Below are positions 1-12,504 of a DNA stretch of 64,000 nt, in pieces. The DNA comes from Castor canadensis. Taxonomy: Eukaryota > Chordata > Mammalia > Rodentia > Castoridae. The stretch spans positions 97,533,583-97,597,582 of the forward strand of contig NC_133390.1 in NCBI RefSeq assembly GCF_047511655.1. Reading direction: 5' to 3'. Made by a program: the position numbers and the translations under genes. Each line of letters starts with the position of its first letter. The stretch's first letter is position 1. The notes beneath the pieces are model-generated. The model saw nothing but the letters and a program-made list of their open reading frames with translations, was not told the DNA's origin and searched no databases.

Positions 1-800
1 AGAATTATTTACTCAAGTTCTGTCACATCCTTATTAGTTTTTTTAAAAATTGGGATTGTGGCAGATTTCTAGATCAATATAAAAAGAATTGCTACCTTTC
101 CAATATTGAGTCATCCAACCAAAAAACAATGTACGGGCTTCAATTTATTCAATTCTTTTGTTCTTCAGTAAGCCTTTAGACTTTTCATTATGGCCAGTAA
201 ATCACTCGTTTTTTTCTTTTATGCTGATCCTTTGCATTTTATGAGAAGTGTATTTCTAGGTACTTTCATTTTTCCTGGCAATTTTCACACTGTCTTAAAA
301 AGGCAATTGTGCTTGAACAATTATTTTTGCTTTATCCAATGACAAAGCACCACAGAAACCTCATGTCAATTTTAGCCTTTCTTTATTAGGAAATGTTCTC
401 AAAGATAAATATTGTGGCCTAGAGCACAGCCATTTTCTCACTTTAAAAAATGCAGCTTCAATCCATTTTCCATCTGGGCTATTTTTGAATAGAAATCGAG
501 AGACACATTTCAACGTGAAATCAACTCTAAATACAGACAGAGTCAACCATCAGAGTACTGCACTGAATGTCACAACTGTGAGCTGAACAGTTCATTAAGT
601 CCTAGAAAATTATCCAAACTTTACTGATAAAACCATCACTCAACAGAAACAGTTACCCACCCAAGTAGAGCTCAGGACCATTTAAAGTGATAGACATGAG
701 GAATGGAAAGAACAGAAATAACTTTCTGCAGTTTTTCTACCTTCCTACTTTTTACAGTTAAATCCTAAATACACATCAGCATAAAATCAAAGTAGTGTTT
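1..800. other. PLD1 intron, no recognised element
   Basis: AT-rich intronic sequence. No splice-flanked ORF resembling PLD1 and no repeat family is recognised. Confidence 0.5.
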
Positions 801-866
801 GGGCTGGAGGAGTGGCAGGCATAAGGTCATGAGTTCAAACCCTAGTTCTGTGCCCCCAAAAAAGAG
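801..866 (+). repeat. ID-like SINE fragment
   Basis: Starts GGGCTGGAGGAGTGG and continues through 'GAGTTCAAACCC' to an A-rich end, which is the tRNA-derived ID half of the local composite SINE. The A-rich tail points right. Confidence 0.6.
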
Positions 867-1439
867 TACTTCATGTTATTTTTACTGTGCATTTTAATGT
901 AATTTTCTCACAATTAAAAAACTGACAAGGAAAATAATTCATTGCAAAATATTTCCCTTATAGACTTATTTACATAGTTTTCCTACAAACACACCCTTTA
1001 CTGATAACTTGGTGGGTACATTGCCTTGCCTGTTGTTTTATTTTAAAAGAAACATGACAGAAATACTCTCAGTTATGTTTTCAGCTCCTTAGACCTGGCC
1101 CAGATTAAAACTACTATCATAATTGACTTTTTGTCATAATGCACTCTGCTTCACATTTGATGCAGTAACATTTTGCTTTGAGTTTCAGTTAATAGCCAGC
1201 ATCTAGGTGCAAACAGCAACCCTTAAATCTTTATTTTTAAATTATTCCCATACTGTCTGAAGGAGGTATTTTTTGAAGTGGAAATGGAAGTGTTGAGGTT
1301 ATAAAAGTCATGAATCCCACTGAGCCTATGGTACCAGCTCCATTTCTTTCAAAGAATTTTTATATAGTAGAAAAAGTGAAGACTAAAACTAAAATGAGTT
1401 TCCTTTAATCCCTATAAAATTGAGTTTTTTCACAAGTTA

Positions 1440-1740
1440 ATAACTTTGGAGGCAACTGGAAAGAAATGCAGAGTGAAGGGCATTGGGTTGGTACAGCCTT
1501 TCCTGGAGTAATGTTGCTTATTCTTTGACTCAGAAATTTTAATTCTAGAATTTCTCCTAATGAAATAACCACAGAAATTCACAAATATTATATCTGATGA
1601 ATAGATTATGTTCATTGTAGCATTGTTCAAAAAAATGAAAAATTAGAAACCACACAAATATCCATAATAAAATAATTGGTGACATAAATTTCACATGCCA
1701 GAAAACTCTTCAGACAATAAAACTGATGATGTAAATCTAC
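1440..1740 (+). repeat. Ancient L1M fragment (ORF2 3' region)
   Basis: Contains the decayed L1 ORF2-end block 'TTCATTGTAGCATTGTTC' followed by 'CACACAAATATCCATAATA', the usual 'AACCTAAATGTCCATCAATA' region of old mammalian L1s. Borders are approximate and no coding frame survives. Confidence 0.5.
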
Positions 1741-2199
1741 ATTTATTTAAATAATAAATAAATAGAGGATAAAGCCTAATGATGTCCATATTAGTTAACC
1801 CATTGGTGAGTTTTTATCTCCATGGACTGCAGGACACCCCATCCTCTGGCTGTCCTCCAGCCTTGCTGGTTGTTCCTCTCCCTATCATTGAGCTACCCTA
1901 CCTAGGTCCTTGTCTTTGTTTACATTCACTCCTCTGGTGAACTCAGTAAAAAGTATATGATTTTATAAGCACAAAGATGAGGGCAATTCTCAGATTTCTA
2001 TCTCTAGCCAAGCTTTCTGTAGTAAACTCCAGATCAGTTTATCCCACTGCCTACTCAGCATTGCCACTTGCATATTTAATAGATAACTCAGAAGGCTCAA
2101 ATTGAATTCCTGGTCTTCTCCCACACACTGGGTGTACCCACAGAAATCTCCATTAGCCAATGGCACAACATTCTTCTAGTTGATCAGGACAGTAATCTG
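1741..2199. other. PLD1 intron, no recognised element
   Basis: Non-repetitive-looking intronic sequence without recognisable genes or repeats. Confidence 0.4.
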
Positions 2200-2540
2200 T
2201 TAGTCATCCTTGATGTCCCATTTTTATCTCAGATCCTTTCCACTCAGTAAAATCAGTTGGCTCTATCTTCGCCTTCAGTACCACCCAGACTAGAGCCACT
2301 CTCTCTTACTGCCATGGCTCCTAACTAGCCTCCCTGTTTTATCCCTTGCCCCCCACAGTCTACTTTAAATCCAGCAACTATGTTGACATGTAAGTCAGAT
2401 GCTGTTACTCCTGTGTCTGCTGTCTACAGGGAGTCTCCATCTCGCTCAGTGTAACACCCAAAGTCTTTATATGGCCTGTTTTCCCATTGCTCTTTCCAGT
2501 AGTACAAGCCTTTCTGATCTTTTTTGAACCTACAAGTCCT
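2200..2540 (+). repeat. L2-like ancient LINE fragment
   Basis: The passage around 'CTAACTAGCCTCCCTG', 'CCCCCACAGTCTACTTTA' and 'AAGTCAGATGCTGTTACTCC' follows the well-known L2 3'-region consensus order (CTAACTGGTCTCCCTG, then AGTCTATTCT, then AATCAGATCATGTCACTCC). It is diverged and the borders are approximate. Confidence 0.55.
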
Positions 2541-2942
2541 GTGAGAAAAGGCTTTGGTCTCATTTTACCTTAATTACTAGTATATTTCCAAACTTTAGTT
2601 TCCTATCTACAAAATGGGAATCATCTTCCCCATTCTACTTCACAGGATAAAAATGGAAGTGCTTTTTAATTCTAGAGCCCTCTTTAAGAACAAGAGTTAT
2701 TATGATTCTCAAATATGATTTCTAAAACTTGTCTCACTTGCTTGATGGTTTCTTACTATTTCTAGCCTCCTGTTTATATATGATGAAGTCAGTCAACATC
2801 TAGTATGTGGTTTCTTTTATGCCAGGTACTCTAGGGATATGAGAGTAGCCAGGTTGTGGTTTCTCAAAGAAATTACATTCCAGTAGTGGAAAGTGAGCCT
2901 GTTAAAAAGAGAGTACATAAAATATTGTGAGTGCTCTGATGA
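2541..2942. other. PLD1 intron, no recognised element
   Basis: AT-rich sequence. Nothing recognised. Confidence 0.4.
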
Positions 2943-2955
2943 AAAACAAAGCATA

Positions 2956-3288
2956 AGCCAGGCACCAGTGGCTCACACCTGTAATCCTAGCTACTTGGGA
3001 GGCTGAGATCAGGAGGATAGCAGTTCCAGGACAACCCCTGGCAAAAAAAAACTTCATGAGACCACATTTCAATGGGAGAAAGCTGGCTGTGGTGGTGCAT
3101 CCCTGTCATCCCAGTGAAGGCAGGAAACTTGTTAAAATAAGAGGATCAAGGTCCAGACTGGCCTGGGCAAAAAGCAAGACCTTATCTCCAAAATAACCAA
3201 AGCAAAAGGGCTGGAGGCATGGCTCAAGCAGTGAAGTACCTGTGTAGCAAGTGTGAAGCCCTGAATTCAAAATCCCAATACCACCAAC
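2956..3288 (+). repeat. Composite B1-B1-ID SINE with 13-bp target-site duplications
   Basis: Two 7SL-type modules lie in tandem: the first from 'GCCAGGCACCAGTGGCTCA' at about 2957, the second from 'GCTGGCTGTGGTGGTGCAT' at about 3082. An ID-like module follows from 'GGGCTGGAGGCATGGCTCA' at about 3209. The insertion is flanked by perfect AAAACAAAGCATA repeats at 2943-2955 and 3289-3301. It lies in a PLD1 intron, and its A-rich end points right. The three-module layout recurs on the other strand at 61497-61835. Confidence 0.82.
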
Positions 3289-3394
3289 AAAACAAAGCAT
3301 ATATGAAGCACAGCTGGGAAGAATGGAAGAATGTTAAAATTTCCCTGGATTAACTGGAAGATAGGAGAAGGGAGAGTTATAAACAATTTTATCT

Positions 3395-3480
3395 AGCTGG
3401 TGTGGTAGGGTGGCTCAAGTAGTAGAGTTCTTATCTAGTACACACAAACCCTGGTTCCAATCCCCAGTATCTGAGGGAAA
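3395..3480 (+). repeat. ID-like SINE
   Basis: 'TAGCTGGTGTGGTAGGGTGG', 'GTAGTAGAGTTCTTATCTAG' and 'CCTGGTTCCAATCCCCAGTA' match the order of an ID element, with A/B-box-like segments of tRNA origin. Confidence 0.6.
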
Positions 3481-3769
3481 AGAAAGCTTTGTAGAGCTGA
3501 CCTTGTATTGAATCTTAAAATGATGGTAGGGAGAATTAGGTAAGCAGGTGGGGGAAAAGCAAAATCTCCCTGACCACACCAATTTCATTTTCTTAAAGCA
3601 TACTCTGTTATGTCTGACAATTATAATTCATTACTTTTTGGGTGGTTTTTTTCTTCACTTTTGGTCTCACTTACCAAATTTAACTACCCAAGGAATTGCA
3701 CATTCTTCTTATTTATTTCTGTATCCAAGAGTTCAGCATAGTGTTTGGCCCAAAGGAAGGGAAGAGAAG

Positions 3770-3825
3770 AAAGGGGGTGAGGCAAAGAAGGAAGGGAAGG
3801 AGGGAAAGACGGAAGGAAAGAAGGC
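3770..3825 (+). repeat. GGAA/GAAG-rich purine tract
   Basis: A degenerate (GGAA)n and (GAAG)n stretch that gives a low-complexity Lys/Glu/Gly-rich chance ORF. Confidence 0.6.
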
Positions 3826-3829
3826 CATG

Positions 3830-3978
3830 GCATGTTTAAAAGCACAGGTTTTGGAGACAGTTGGCCCTGGTTGGAGTCGCAACTCTAACACTTATCACTT
3901 GAGGTCTGTATGACTTCAAACACGTTTTTGTTTTTTTTTTTTAACTCTCTATGCTTTGATTCCTTTATCTACAAAACG
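3830..3978 (+). repeat. MIR fragment
   Basis: The order 'GTTTTGGAGACAG', 'GACTTCAAACACG' and 'CCTTTATCTACAAAACG' follows the MIR consensus (TCTGGAGCCAGAC, GTGACCTTGGGCAAG, CCTCATCTGTAAAATGGG). Confidence 0.5.
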
Positions 3979-4059
3979 AATATAAGAACAATTGTTTTTT
4001 CACAAAGTCCTTGCAGTCCTTGGAAAGGGATCTGGCACATGTTTGAGTGCTAGAATATA

Positions 4060-4112
4060 GATAAATAGACAGACATATAGATAGTAGGTAGATAGATTGA
4101 TAGATAGATGGA
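4060..4112 (+). repeat. Degenerate (GATA)n microsatellite
   Basis: Repeated ATAGATAGATAG and GATAGATTGATAG units in the PLD1 intron. Confidence 0.75.
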
Positions 4113-4194
4113 ATATATATTTAGTTTTAGTTTTAATGGTTTCTTTGATCCCCATCCTCCCCCCAAAAAAAACCCCTTTGACTCCTATGGTTGA

Positions 4195-4449
<255 letters not shown>

Positions 4450-4553
4450 TAAATCTTATCACAAAAAGCCATCATTATTTCTGCATTTTGTTGATAGTGA
4501 ATATTCTTAATGAGCATAAAAGAATGCCCCTTCGCAGACATTGAAAAGCAAAG

Positions 4554-4757
4554 TTGAAAGGCATCATGAATTACAGTCTGGAAGAGGATTTAGTGACATC
4601 CGCCCTCTCACCTGATCCGGGAGTCTCATCATATGCATCCTTAGCTTTGAATGAGTTTAGTGACAAAGACAAGGGATCCAAAATGATCAGACCTAAGTTC
4701 AGCCCAGTTCCCCCAGTGGCTGGTGATATAACTGTGTACAGGGACTTGGCTTTCTGA
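4554..4757 (+). other. Unrecognised 67-codon ORF in the last PLD1 intron
   Basis: An open frame starting MKGIMNYSLEEDLVTSAL and ending DITVYRDLAF, then TGA. It is more protein-like than its neighbours, with mixed charge, prolines and few low-complexity runs. I do not recognise a family. No splice acceptor or donor of good quality flanks it in the PLD1 frame, so it is not an obvious PLD1 exon. It could be a retrocopied coding fragment, an alternative exon or chance. Confidence 0.25.
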
Positions 4758-6157
<1,400 letters not shown>

Positions 6158-6464
6158 CAGATAGACACGTTTGCAACTCAAGGACTTCCATTCTGAAGAC
6201 CATATTGTACACAGTGACTTCCTGGGATCTTACACCAAAGCCAGGCCTGAGACACTCTTAGGTCTAACACATGGACCTTTTCCAATGGCTGGGAAGGGCT
6301 GTGATCATACTGGTGTAAGAACAGTGAACGTCAGCAAGACTGCCTGTCCTTGCGCAAGGGGCTTCTTTCTTTTTGCCAGCATGTACTGAACAACTTAAAA
6401 CATATGAGCAAATTCCACGATACTTACCAAAATTTCTTTCCTTTGCTAACAAGAATCTACCTGT

Positions 6465-6661
6465 GCCGGTGGCTCACGCCTGTAATCCTAACTACTCAGG
6501 AGGCAGAGATCAGGAGGATCATGGTTCGAAGCCAGCCCAGGCAAATAATTCCTGAGACCCTATCTTGAAAAACCCACCACAAAAATAGGGCTGGTGGAGT
6601 GGCTCAAGGTGAAGGCCCTGAGTTCAAGCCCCACTACTACAAAAAATAATAATAATAATGT
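6465..6661 (+). repeat. Composite B1-ID SINE in the PLD1 3' UTR, 13-bp target-site duplications
   Basis: The 7SL-like left half runs from 'GGTGGCTCACGCCTGTAATC' through 'CAGGAGGATCATGGTTCGAA'. The ID-like right half begins GGGCTGGTGGAGTGGCTCAA, and the tail is (AAT)n. Perfect AGAATCTACCTGT copies flank it at 6452-6464 and 6662-6674. It lies about 300 bases after the PLD1 stop on the sense strand, so it would be part of the mature mRNA. Confidence 0.9.
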
Positions 6662-8131
6662 AGAATCTACCTGTAACTGAGATCCAGGTTGCCAAAAGTT
6701 GCCTGAACTTGCTTGTTCTTTTGTGACCTTCATTTATGCAGTCAGTGTCTGCCTGATTCGTCCTCATCTTGTAATCCAGGTAACACTGTTTCGACTACCT
6801 ACCATTTACCGTAACAGCTGTGGAGCTGCTTCAATATTCCTCAAGGTTACATGGGATTCCGCTCCATCTGGTCCTGAAGTAGGAGGGTTCACCTGACCAA
6901 GGGCATTGTCATTGTTCCTTTTCAATTACTGTAGGGACAGAGCAGACTTTACACAGCAGCCCATGTTACGCACTTCTGATAACATTGACACTATAACTCA
7001 ACACCACAGGGCAAGGGGAAGAAACTAAATTCCAGTACTGAAGCAGAGATTTCACTTTGTTCCCAAAAGCACTGCCAAGATTGAGCCCACCTGATCAAAT
7101 TGGAAAACACATTTGGATATTTGATTACACAGTAACCAGAGAAAACTCAGATAGAGCACACAGCCTTCAGAAATCTCCTAGGAGTCAGTGGATCTCTGCT
7201 ACAAATAAGAAGATGACTTACAGTTCTGTAAAATTTCCTGTCATTCTTAGTCACTGGATTGACTGAAATTTGAATTTTTTCATTGCAGAAACCAGTGAAT
7301 GCAATTTGTCTTTCAAGAGACTTTGTGACTCCAAGTTAATAAGTCAAGTCTAACCTTATTTGAAATTCAGCTCTCCCACTGTGTTATCTTCTTTAAGAAA
7401 AGAGTAATCGACTATAAACTATTTGGTACCTTGCTTGCATTGCTAAATATATACTAACATTCCACCAGAACTTCTGAAGAAGTTAGGATAATTATTCACA
7501 TTGTCCTAGTCTATGAATTGTTCTGGAACCCATTTTCTTATCCAGATAGCATGGTAACTTTTGACAGACCGAACCTCTAGTCCTTCTAAGCAGAACTACT
7601 CTCACAAGCCGAAGAGCTCAGGTGGGTTCCCAGGAGGTCCAGGACCAGTAAACATGGTGTAGGGGTGGTGATCACATACAGTAAGGGACTAGCTGGACAG
7701 AATCTCCTTTGGGCTGTTCTTCAATGCACACAACCCCTATTTTCATGAACTAGTATGCCAGCCATGAGTATACAGGCACCACAAAGCCAGTGGAATGGAT
7801 TAGTGGAAGAGAGAGACAGTGTCACTCTCAAGAGAGGATTTCACAACTAGGGAACATTTCACAAATGAAGTGGGATTTTGAAACCAACAATGGAAATGAA
7901 TGTTTTTATGAATAACTTATTTCTCATATGACTGAAGATGATAGAATGACTTCATTCATAGCTGTTGTAAATTAGACATTTTATATTGACAAAAGAAGGT
8001 TGGATTGCATTTGAAGTATTGAATGTATGTGGAATACCTAAGGATTTCTTATATTTTATTTCACAATATTTTTAAACCTTAGAACAGTCAACAAACTGGC
8101 TCTTGGTTTTGTGCAAGATGTTCTCATAAAA

Positions 8132-8137
8132 AATAAA
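8132..8137 (+). promoter_or_regulatory. Candidate PLD1 polyadenylation signal AATAAA
   Basis: A canonical AATAAA lies about 1.98 kb after the PLD1 stop codon, a distance compatible with the long 3' UTR of mammalian PLD1. The later AATAAA motifs near 8514 and 8532 fall inside an L2 element, whose consensus contains them, so they are weaker candidates. Confidence 0.4.
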
Positions 8138-8159
8138 TGGTCCTGAAAGGACCCTTACT

Positions 8160-8300
8160 AAGTCATTTGACCCAGCTCCTCCCCATGTTATAGCTGAGAC
8201 ACTGAGGCTCAGATTGGATGAACGAATGAATTAAACCTACCCAATATCTGGATGGTGGAACTGGAACCAACAAAATTACTGCATCCTGTTAGCCTCTCCT
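8160..8300 (-). repeat. MIR fragment
   Basis: 'GCTGAGACACTGAGGCTCAG' followed by 'GGAACTGGAACC' is the reverse-orientation MIR core (GAGGAAACTGAGGCTCAGAG ... GGGATTCGAACC). Confidence 0.65.
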
Positions 8301-8389
8301 CACTTCCTCAATGCCCACAAATGAGGGCATGCAGCAAGTAGATTTCAGACAGGATATCTTTAAGCTGTTTTGAACCCTGTGGCACCATA

Positions 8390-8536
8390 TGTTTATGTGT
8401 TTGTCTGTCTCCCCCTACTAGAATGGAAGCTCTGCAGAGCAGGGACCTGTCTGTATGTTGTTCATAGTGCATCCCAAGAGCCCCGAACAGTGCCTAGCTT
8501 ATAGGAGAAGTCAATAAATGTTTGTGGAATGAATAA
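8390..8536 (+). repeat. L2 LINE 3' end
   Basis: 'CTAGAATGGAAGCTCTGCAG', 'AACAGTGCCTAGCTTATAGG' and 'GTCAATAAATGTTTGTGGAA' then TGAATAA match the end of the L2 consensus closely and in order. Confidence 0.85.
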
Positions 8537-9504
8537 ACAAGGTAGAGGAGAAAACTAATGAGATGAAAAACAGGCAAGAAGTCTTACTGCTGGTTTCTGT
8601 GACAAATTTTTCTACTGCATCTTCTCAAAGGCAAGATGCTTATCTACCAAGAGGTGACAAGATTTACTTAGAGCCATCTTATAGAAAATTCAGTGCAATA
8701 ATCGCCTCTTTTTGCAATAGCAGTTCACATAGTGCAGCATTCTGCAAAGATTGCTTGGGATGTGGACGTGAGAAGTACTGCATGACCCAATTACCTGTCG
8801 TTCTCTGACACTATTACTCTCTGCCAGAAGTGCAAACCATCTCTCATAACATTGCCATGTCTGATTGAAAAAACCTTTAAAGTGTAACAGTGAAAAACTC
8901 TTCTGAATCTGCTCAACACTTCAAATTGAGTATAATTTTTTAAAATGCCTATAAATGCTATACCTGACATCCTGCTAATCTCTGTGATAATTTTTGTTTT
9001 CAAAAAAGGGAAAAGTCTGTTATTACAAGAGATGAAGGGTAGGGAGTGGCCATGGTCTGATGAAGATGTTCAGATGGAATACCTAAACTTTGTCATTGTA
9101 GGACAACTTTCACACAGCCAGACTAGCACAGGCTTTGGTTCTGAATCAGATTTTCTGGTGATTCGCCCTTCAATGCAATGTTCTTAATTCTGCACTCTAA
9201 TGCATCACAGAGGGGCACAGAGAGATGATTGTGTGGCATATTGTGAAGCAAAATGCTGATTTGCAAAGTGCCTTTCCAAGAAAATTTTGTCTGTAGGTAC
9301 TCAAAATATGGACAGTTAATTTCTTATGTAAGAACTTGGGAAACTGTGCTGGGAATTAACAGTCTTATTGATGACAACAGCAAGCTGGGAAGTAGTTTTG
9401 CAGATGTGAGACTGGGAGAATAATTTTATGGATGAATAATAAAGAACCTGCACTTCTCTCTGCAGCTCCTTCTTCCTCATTCCTTATCTCCAATCAGAGC
9501 ACCA
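8537..9504. other. Intergenic, mostly unrecognised
   Basis: No gene is seen. The stretch around 9100-9180 ('AACTTTCACACAGCCAGACT', then 'GGCTTTGGTTCTGAATCAG') looks like a weak reverse MIR remnant. Confidence 0.4.
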
Positions 9505-9660
9505 CAGGAGGGAGGAGGATCATGGCCTGAGACTGGCCCAGGGCAAAAGTGAGACCCTATCTGAAAAACAAACTAAAGCAAAAAGGGCTGGGATCATGGC
9601 CCAAGTCATAGAGCACTTGCCTAGAGAGCAAGGCACTGAGTTCAAACTCCAGGTACTAGT
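9505..9660 (+). repeat. 5'-truncated composite SINE
   Basis: Begins inside the 7SL half ('GGAGGATCATGGCCTGAGAC') and passes through 'GAGACCCTATCTGAAAAAC'. It continues into an ID half from 'GGGCTGGGATCATGGCCC' to 'GAGTTCAAACTCCAGGTACT'. Confidence 0.75.
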
Positions 9661-10134
9661 GTGGTCTGTTTCTAGTGAGTGCTTTCTTCCTGGCTTGTCA
9701 AAGGTCACCTTGTCACTGTGTGACCTCTTGGTGTGAGTGGGGGAGACAGAGAGAGAGAGAAAATAATTTGGTGTCTCTTCTTGTGAGGCAGTAGTCTCTC
9801 ATGAGGACCCCACAGTCATGACCTTGTGGAACTAATTTCCTTCCGAAGACCCCACCTCTGAACACCAATACATTGGGGGTTGGGGTTTCCACAAAGACAT
9901 ACAGGCATTCAGTGTACAACACACTTCAACATCAAGTCTTCTGGTTAATTCATACTTTCAAGTGATTTCTAGATTCTCTGCTGTCAGTTATTCCTGGCAG
10001 TTTGGAGACTGAAGATGAGTTGACCAGATCTAAATATTGAAAAATTCTTGAATTTAGAAATTTGCTGGAATAAGAATCCATCAGCATCTTCCAATAACAT
10101 GCAGGGAGAAGAATCAATGGGTTGTTGTCATTGT
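9661..10134. other. Intergenic, no recognised element
   Basis: Contains a short GA-rich tract near 9745-9765. Nothing else is recognised. Confidence 0.4.
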
Positions 10135-10225
10135 TATTACTATTTCGTGGCACGGGGTTTGAACTCAGGGCCTCATGCTTAGTAGGCAGGCTCTCTATCA
10201 AATTGAGCCACACTCTAAGCCCAAA
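10135..10225 (-). repeat. ID-like SINE
   Basis: 'GGGTTTGAACTCAGGGCCTC' followed by 'TCAAATTGAGCCACACTC' is the reverse complement of the ID half. Confidence 0.75.
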
Positions 10226-11700
10226 TTTGTGCTATTTTTAAAGAAGGGAGAATACCCTAATATTATGATCCCCAATGGCAATTCCATTCACAAGCAAGAT
10301 CTTCCTAGCTATCACTTGAGATTGAAAAGACCAATTAAAGGAATAAAAAATGTCATGGCTCAATTTCTATAAGTTATTTTATTTTTCCTTTACACCATTT
10401 ATGATTTTAGCTTAAAAAGCAATTAAACCTTGAATAAATGTAAATAATCACAGTCATTATTTTAAAGTTTAACTTTTAAGTTTTAAAGTCAGTTTGGATA
10501 GCAGTCCAACCAAAATATGAGCCTAGTTACTTTGTCCTATTTCCAAACAGCAATAATTGTTCACTTTATTCTAGATAAATGCACTTAAGCAATCATCATT
10601 CTAGCTCTGCTTGACTACAAAATATAACATCCTGCCCTCCTAAGGTATATTCAACTTGGATTCATCACATAAAACAGGGTTAAAGCACTGATTCTCTCTA
10701 CTTAAAAAAATTCATGTCAAAGTACTGCAGTTAGAAGCACACACACCCTGTTGCACAAAAAACAAATGTGGAGTGATGGATATCGTTCGGAATGTCTGGA
10801 TATTGCAGAGAAAACGGTCCCAGCCAGTCCTCTGGAACAAACTTTGATGACTCAATGCTGTCCTCCTGTTTTTGTAAATAAAGTTTTGTTACAACACAGT
10901 CATGCTTACCCCCTACAAGCTTTTAGAACCATCTATCCCATAAATCTTTTAAAAAAATATTTTCTGTCTTCAAGAAAAATCCTGCTGATCATTCTAGAGA
11001 ATATCCAGACAGAGTACCTCTACCAAACAGATTCAGGGAGTTTTAATTTCCTCCAGCAGCAGAGTTGTCAAGTCTCTCTATTCCAGGCCCCAAACTCCTA
11101 CAATGTGTTTTTATCCCAAGAACATAGCCAAGTCTTTTGGGGAATGAAAATCACATGGGTTTTGGTTCTGGGAAGAGACACAGTCAGCAAGAACAGGGTT
11201 CTCCTACTGAACACTCATAAACAGCATGGCTGGAAGTGTTTGTAACTACAGTGTTACATGAATGAGGATGGAAGGGTCTGCATGTTTACATTCACAAGAA
11301 TTATGAAATCAAAAAGTCTGGTGCCCTGAGTTTCCCTTCTGTGAAGCATTGGGAATGACACATGTATCACTTCTCTGCTTCACAACCACTGCTTCCATAC
11401 CTGTTGCCGTAGTTGCTTTTGTTCTTAGATATATCCACTAACTGAATTACTAAAATTATGAAATAGCTGTATCCCTCTATTTGAAAGTGATTCCTTATTT
11501 GTGTGTGAGATTTTTAGAGCCAATGTACTGTATGTCTAAGATGGAGACAGCAGTGTATGCCTCTGGCAATCCAATCACATGAGTGAGGCCCCTGTGAAGG
11601 ACAATTACAAAATTACCGGGACATCTACTCCCATGGGCTTCTCTCCTATGTGAGGTGCAATGATACAGTGAGTCAGTGAATTCCTTCTAAAAGACCAATA
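10226..11700. other. Intergenic, no recognised gene
   Basis: Holds a 164-codon open frame at 10751-11245 that resembles no family I know, has no conserved domain and has no initiation or splice context. It is treated as chance. Confidence 0.4.
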
Positions 11701-11810
11701 TGTCATTCAATGAGCACACACTGAGCAATGCCCAGTCAGGGTGCTGGGGTGCATCGGTGACCAAGTCAGACCAGGTTCCCCACCTTCATGGTGCTCTTAT
11801 TTTAGAAAAT
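11700..11810 (+). repeat. Ancient mammalian repeat (MIR/L2 class)
   Basis: 'TCAATGAGCACACACTGAGC', 'GGGTGCTGGGGTGCATCGGT' and 'CACCTTCATGGTGCTCTTAT' follow the widespread 'GTGCCAGGCACTGTGCTAGG ... CCCTCATGGAGCTTACATTC' fossil pattern. I cannot decide the exact subfamily by eye. Confidence 0.45.
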
Positions 11811-12500
11811 AAACCATGCAAAACTATTTCCATTCTCAAATTAAAGTGCCTGAAATAAAAGACTATTGTATGCAAGTGTGGGAAATTCCAATTAGAGAGA
11901 ACAACAAAGACTGGAATATGACCAACACTATTCTCTGGTTCCAGAGTAGGAACCAGGGAAAAACGTTGCCACTAACCATAGCAATAACAGTTAATACTAG
12001 TGACTCTCTTGGCCACAGCCTCTTCTAAGAGCTTCACATTTTAGTTCATTCAATAGTTCTGCAGTTCAAGACACCACACTTGCTCTCTGGACATGTTCAT
12101 GGTCCTCAGATTATCTTTACCCCATCTCCAAACCCCTGCAGCCTTACATTCAGTCCCGGACTTGTAAGGTATAGGTGTAGATCTCACCAGAAAGTCCCAT
12201 AGGAAAATCATGGGCTGCAATTCAGCTCACCTAAGAGCACATCCCTGCCCATGCAGCAGGGGGACTCCTGCTGAGTCTCTCTTGAGGAAGAGAAGAGAGC
12301 CTCTCCTGAGGTCTTCAAATGCGTGGTAGTGAAGTCCTGAGAAACCAAGGCAAAAGCACAACACCTGGCCCATGGCAGGTGCTCTAACCAAGTAATGCTG
12401 GCTGCAGGAGCTGCCTTTCATTTACTCTGTGAGCATCTGGGCGTCGTGAACAAATAAGACACACACTCCATGCCCACATCCTTGGTGTGGCCAGAAGACA
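11811..12500. other. Intergenic, no recognised element
   Basis: No repeat family and no gene seen. Confidence 0.4.
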
Positions 12501-12504
12501 ATTG

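Larger units (their letters stand above)
6158..8155 (+). other. PLD1: Probable PLD1 3' untranslated region
   Basis: This is noncoding sequence after the PLD1 stop. It holds a SINE insertion at 6465-6661, and the rest has no recognised repeat. The first AATAAA I consider plausible is at 8132-8137. It sits just before an MIR and an L2 fossil, so the end of the transcript is inferred. Short ORFs inside this stretch show no protein resemblance. Confidence 0.55.

Noticed and set aside
3548-3913. 121-codon ORF on the + strand
   Set aside because: Its C-terminal half is a translated GGAA/GAAG purine tract and an MIR, and it lies inside a PLD1 intron.
8512-8536. AATAAA pair as the PLD1 polyadenylation signal
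   Set aside because: Both motifs are part of the L2 consensus end. The earlier AATAAA at 8132 is the simpler candidate.
10751-11245. 164-codon ORF on the + strand
   Set aside because: No recognisable domain or family, no splice or promoter context and composition typical of chance AT-rich frames.
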